A stretch of DNA of 64,000 nt, taken from contig WIDE01000015.1 in the NCBI GenBank assembly GCA_015039315.1, forward strand, positions 316,836 to 380,835. Direction: 5' to 3'. How positions within the stretch are numbered: the stretch's first letter is position 1; every line of letters begins with the position of its first letter. Made by a program: the position numbers and the translations under genes. The notes beneath the pieces are model-generated. The model did no database searches. It worked only from the letters and a program-made list of their open reading frames with translations, and had not been told where the DNA came from. Of the stretch, positions 62,010 through 64,000 are shown in pieces. The stretch is from Clavulina sp. PMI_390. Lineage: Eukaryota > Basidiomycota > Agaricomycetes > Cantharellales > Hydnaceae.

Positions 62010-64000
62010 ATGCCGTTCCTTCGCTTTAGCCTCCCTTCACCAACGTCGCCTTCAGACAATAAGACAGTCTTGAGGATTGTTACTCTTATTGGCTCGGTTC
62101 TCTCCGCTCTTGGTAAGTCCACATCACAGCACTTGGTCCTATCATGACCTCTCAACTAAACCCCTCTTGATTATCCCACGCAGCTGGTGGCACCAACTAT
62201 GTACGTGATGTGCCATAATACTTACTCTCCGAGTTGCTGACTCCACTTTCCCGTCAATAGGCATTCTCTGGTAATGCCTATCTGTACTCCCCAGCCCTAG
62301 CTTGATGGCTGCTTACCTACCCCTCAACCAGCCTATGCCCCTCAACTGGGGTCACGTTTACACATCGACCACACCCAGCTCAATATGATAGGTATGGCAC
62401 TTCTTGTCTCAAATACGTGCATATGGCCTGACCGTATATTCAGCCGCAGCAGGGAATGGTGAGTTCTTACGAAACTTGCATTATTTCATCCTAACCAACA
62501 GGGGAAATTTCAATTTTGGCTAGTTGGGGTCTACAGCACAGGACCATTTTGGGGCTCAATTGCAGACGCGCGGGGACCTCGACTGTAAGCCGCCATTGTG
62601 CTCAGCTTGATCTCCTTGTAGTTCATCACATATCACATAATATCAGGCTCTACTTCCTCGCAACAGTCCTGCTCTTCATTGGCTACTCTGGTGTCAAAAT
62701 GTTCTATGATGGCGTTTTCAACCTTCCCAATGAGACCGTACACAGCGCTACCTCGTTCCCTTTCCTCACAATCCTAGTTTTTGCCTATGCTAGTGGTGCA
62801 GGAGGCAATGCTGTTCGTCTGATCATATCATCACTTTATTGTTCGTGACTGATACGGCTCCCCCGTAGGGCTTGATTGGCTCGATCAATGCCGTCGCTCG
62901 CAGTTTTTCAGATGCAAAAGTATGTGCGAATCCCCCTAACCCAAGCGTTTGTTGCTTACTGTTTGCCACTCGGTAATTTAGAGGTCATCCGCTATCGGTC
63001 TTGTCGCCTCTGGTTTTGGCCTTTCTGCGTTCTTTTTCAGCACTCTAGCGCACTCTGCCTTCTCCGATGATACCTCAGCATTCTTGGCTGTTCTGGCGCT
63101 TGGAACCACTCTCCCGAACGTTCTTGCCTTCTTCATCGTCCGCATCATTCCTCCAGAACCTTTGGGTGAGATGAATACGAAGCTTTCGGCAGCATATTCT
63201 CCTTTAGACACAGCAGAAGATATGGACATGGAGGAAAGCACTGGTGGGTTCACTCAAGCAGTTGGATTGTCGCAAGAATATAACCTTGCTAAATGTAGAT
63301 CAACTGCCGAGCACTGCATCATTAGCTCAGTCCCCAACTGCTAGACGATCCTCACGATCTCGCATGCGCTCTTCCCTCGAAAGGTATCGGGCCCGGTCAC
63401 CTGCGTCCTCACTCGACTTGCCCGCGGAGTTTGGAGATGTCGCTGTACAGGACCCAGAATTCCACCACCACAATCTCGAGGATATTGAGGAGGATCCTAC
63501 CAGACGGGCCAGCTCTCCAACTCTCAATAACAACCTTGTTAGTGCAGCAGGGTTTGCGCCTGACCCGGACACTATTTCGGACTTGGTCCAGCGTGGCGAT
63601 TTCTGGCTCATGTTCTTTGTTGTATCATTGAGTGAGTGCGACCTCCTACCTGGCGACCTCACGAAACTCACATACCTCTCCATTAGTGGCTGGAACTGGG
63701 CTCATGTGTTAGTGCCAGGCTATGTTCACCTTCAGGATTTCCCTGTTTGACTGCTATTCATAATATAGGGATCAACAATGTGGGTTCGATCGCTCAAGCG
63801 TTGGTAGCGCAAGGGCAACCGGATACCTGGGACCGCAGCCGCGCGGTGAAACTTCAGGCTGCGCAGGTATCCATCGTCAGTGTCATGAATTCACTAGGCC
63901 GGATTGCTATTGGTACGTCACTATGCATTGCCATAATGTGTCTACGTAATGACCCTCCAACCACTCTCACCAGGGCTCATCACCGATGTTGCCAAGCACC
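62010..64000 (+). CDS. MFS transporter, Mch1/nodulin-like family, 3'-truncated
   Basis: Thirteen visible exons: 62010..62112, 62184..62200, 62261..62270, 62332..62391, 62444..62458, 62524..62584, 62647..62812, 62869..62919, 62982..63243, 63299..63631, 63687..63707, 63769..63912, 63974..64000 onward. The joined start reads ALAGGTNYAFSAYAPQLGSR, then MIGAAAGNVGVYSTGPFWGS and IADARGPRLLYFLATVLLF. Later come QGDFWLMFF-type LVQRGDFWLMFF and MAGTGLMWINNVGSIAQAL, which are hallmarks of the Mch1/nodulin-like MFS group. A Ser/Arg-rich cytosolic loop separates the two six-helix halves. The transported substrate is unknown. Several exons are tiny (10, 15, 17, 21 nt). The gene continues past the window end. 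Confidence 0.88.

Overview
The window is 64 kb of a filamentous basidiomycete nuclear genome. Every confidently modelled gene is split by many short (about 48-90 nt) GT..AG introns with compact exons. The gene families are typically agaricomycete: expanded F-box-like proteins with a leading coiled coil, secreted GMC/aryl-alcohol-oxidase-like enzymes, a GT32 mannosyltransferase, and housekeeping RFC1, TCF25/Rqc1 and a SAMHD1-type dNTPase. The overall flavour fits a Rhizoctonia/Ceratobasidium-like genome; the genus is inference. I resolved exon-intron structures by hand from splice signals and reading-frame phase. No RNA genes or CRISPR-like arrays were seen.

Layout. 0-12.7 kb is an F-box-like neighbourhood: a 5'-truncated gene at the left edge, then a single-pass membrane protein and a WBP2/GRAM-PPxY gene on a shared 179-bp divergent promoter. 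A broken F-box gene and three intact F-box paralogues follow in tandem on the minus strand; the last two sit in about 2.4-kb tandem segmental duplications. 13.9-28.3 kb is housekeeping: GT32 glycosyltransferase, an MFSD10-like transporter, an inositol-polyphosphate 5-phosphatase fused to a WD40 propeller and a proline-rich N-terminus, and TCF25/Rqc1. 29.9-42.7 kb is a GMC oxidoreductase cluster: three intact 12-exon paralogues with almost identical exon lengths, one decayed full-length copy and one decayed C-terminal fragment. The third paralogue contains a 100-N assembly gap flanked by an exact 95-bp duplication. A glutathione S-transferase gene at 46-47 kb abuts a foldback (inverted-repeat) element and has no visible start codon. 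48-54 kb holds a small PPxY protein, a pair of paralogous secreted proteins of unknown function (one promoter carries three perfect-length 96-bp tandem repeats) and a small serine-rich ORF. 54.5-64 kb is again housekeeping: SAMHD1-like dNTPase converging on RFC1, then an Mch1/nodulin-like MFS transporter that runs off the right edge.

How genes may work together (inference). Secreted GMC oxidases producing H2O2 and aryl aldehydes, with a nearby GST, fit lignocellulose attack plus detoxification. SAMHD1-like dNTPase and RFC1 both act on DNA replication (dNTP pool, clamp loading). I found no convincing wholly new multi-gene system. The most unusual items are the GMC array with its decay series, the foldback element, the duplicated promoter repeats, three GC-AG introns and very small exons.
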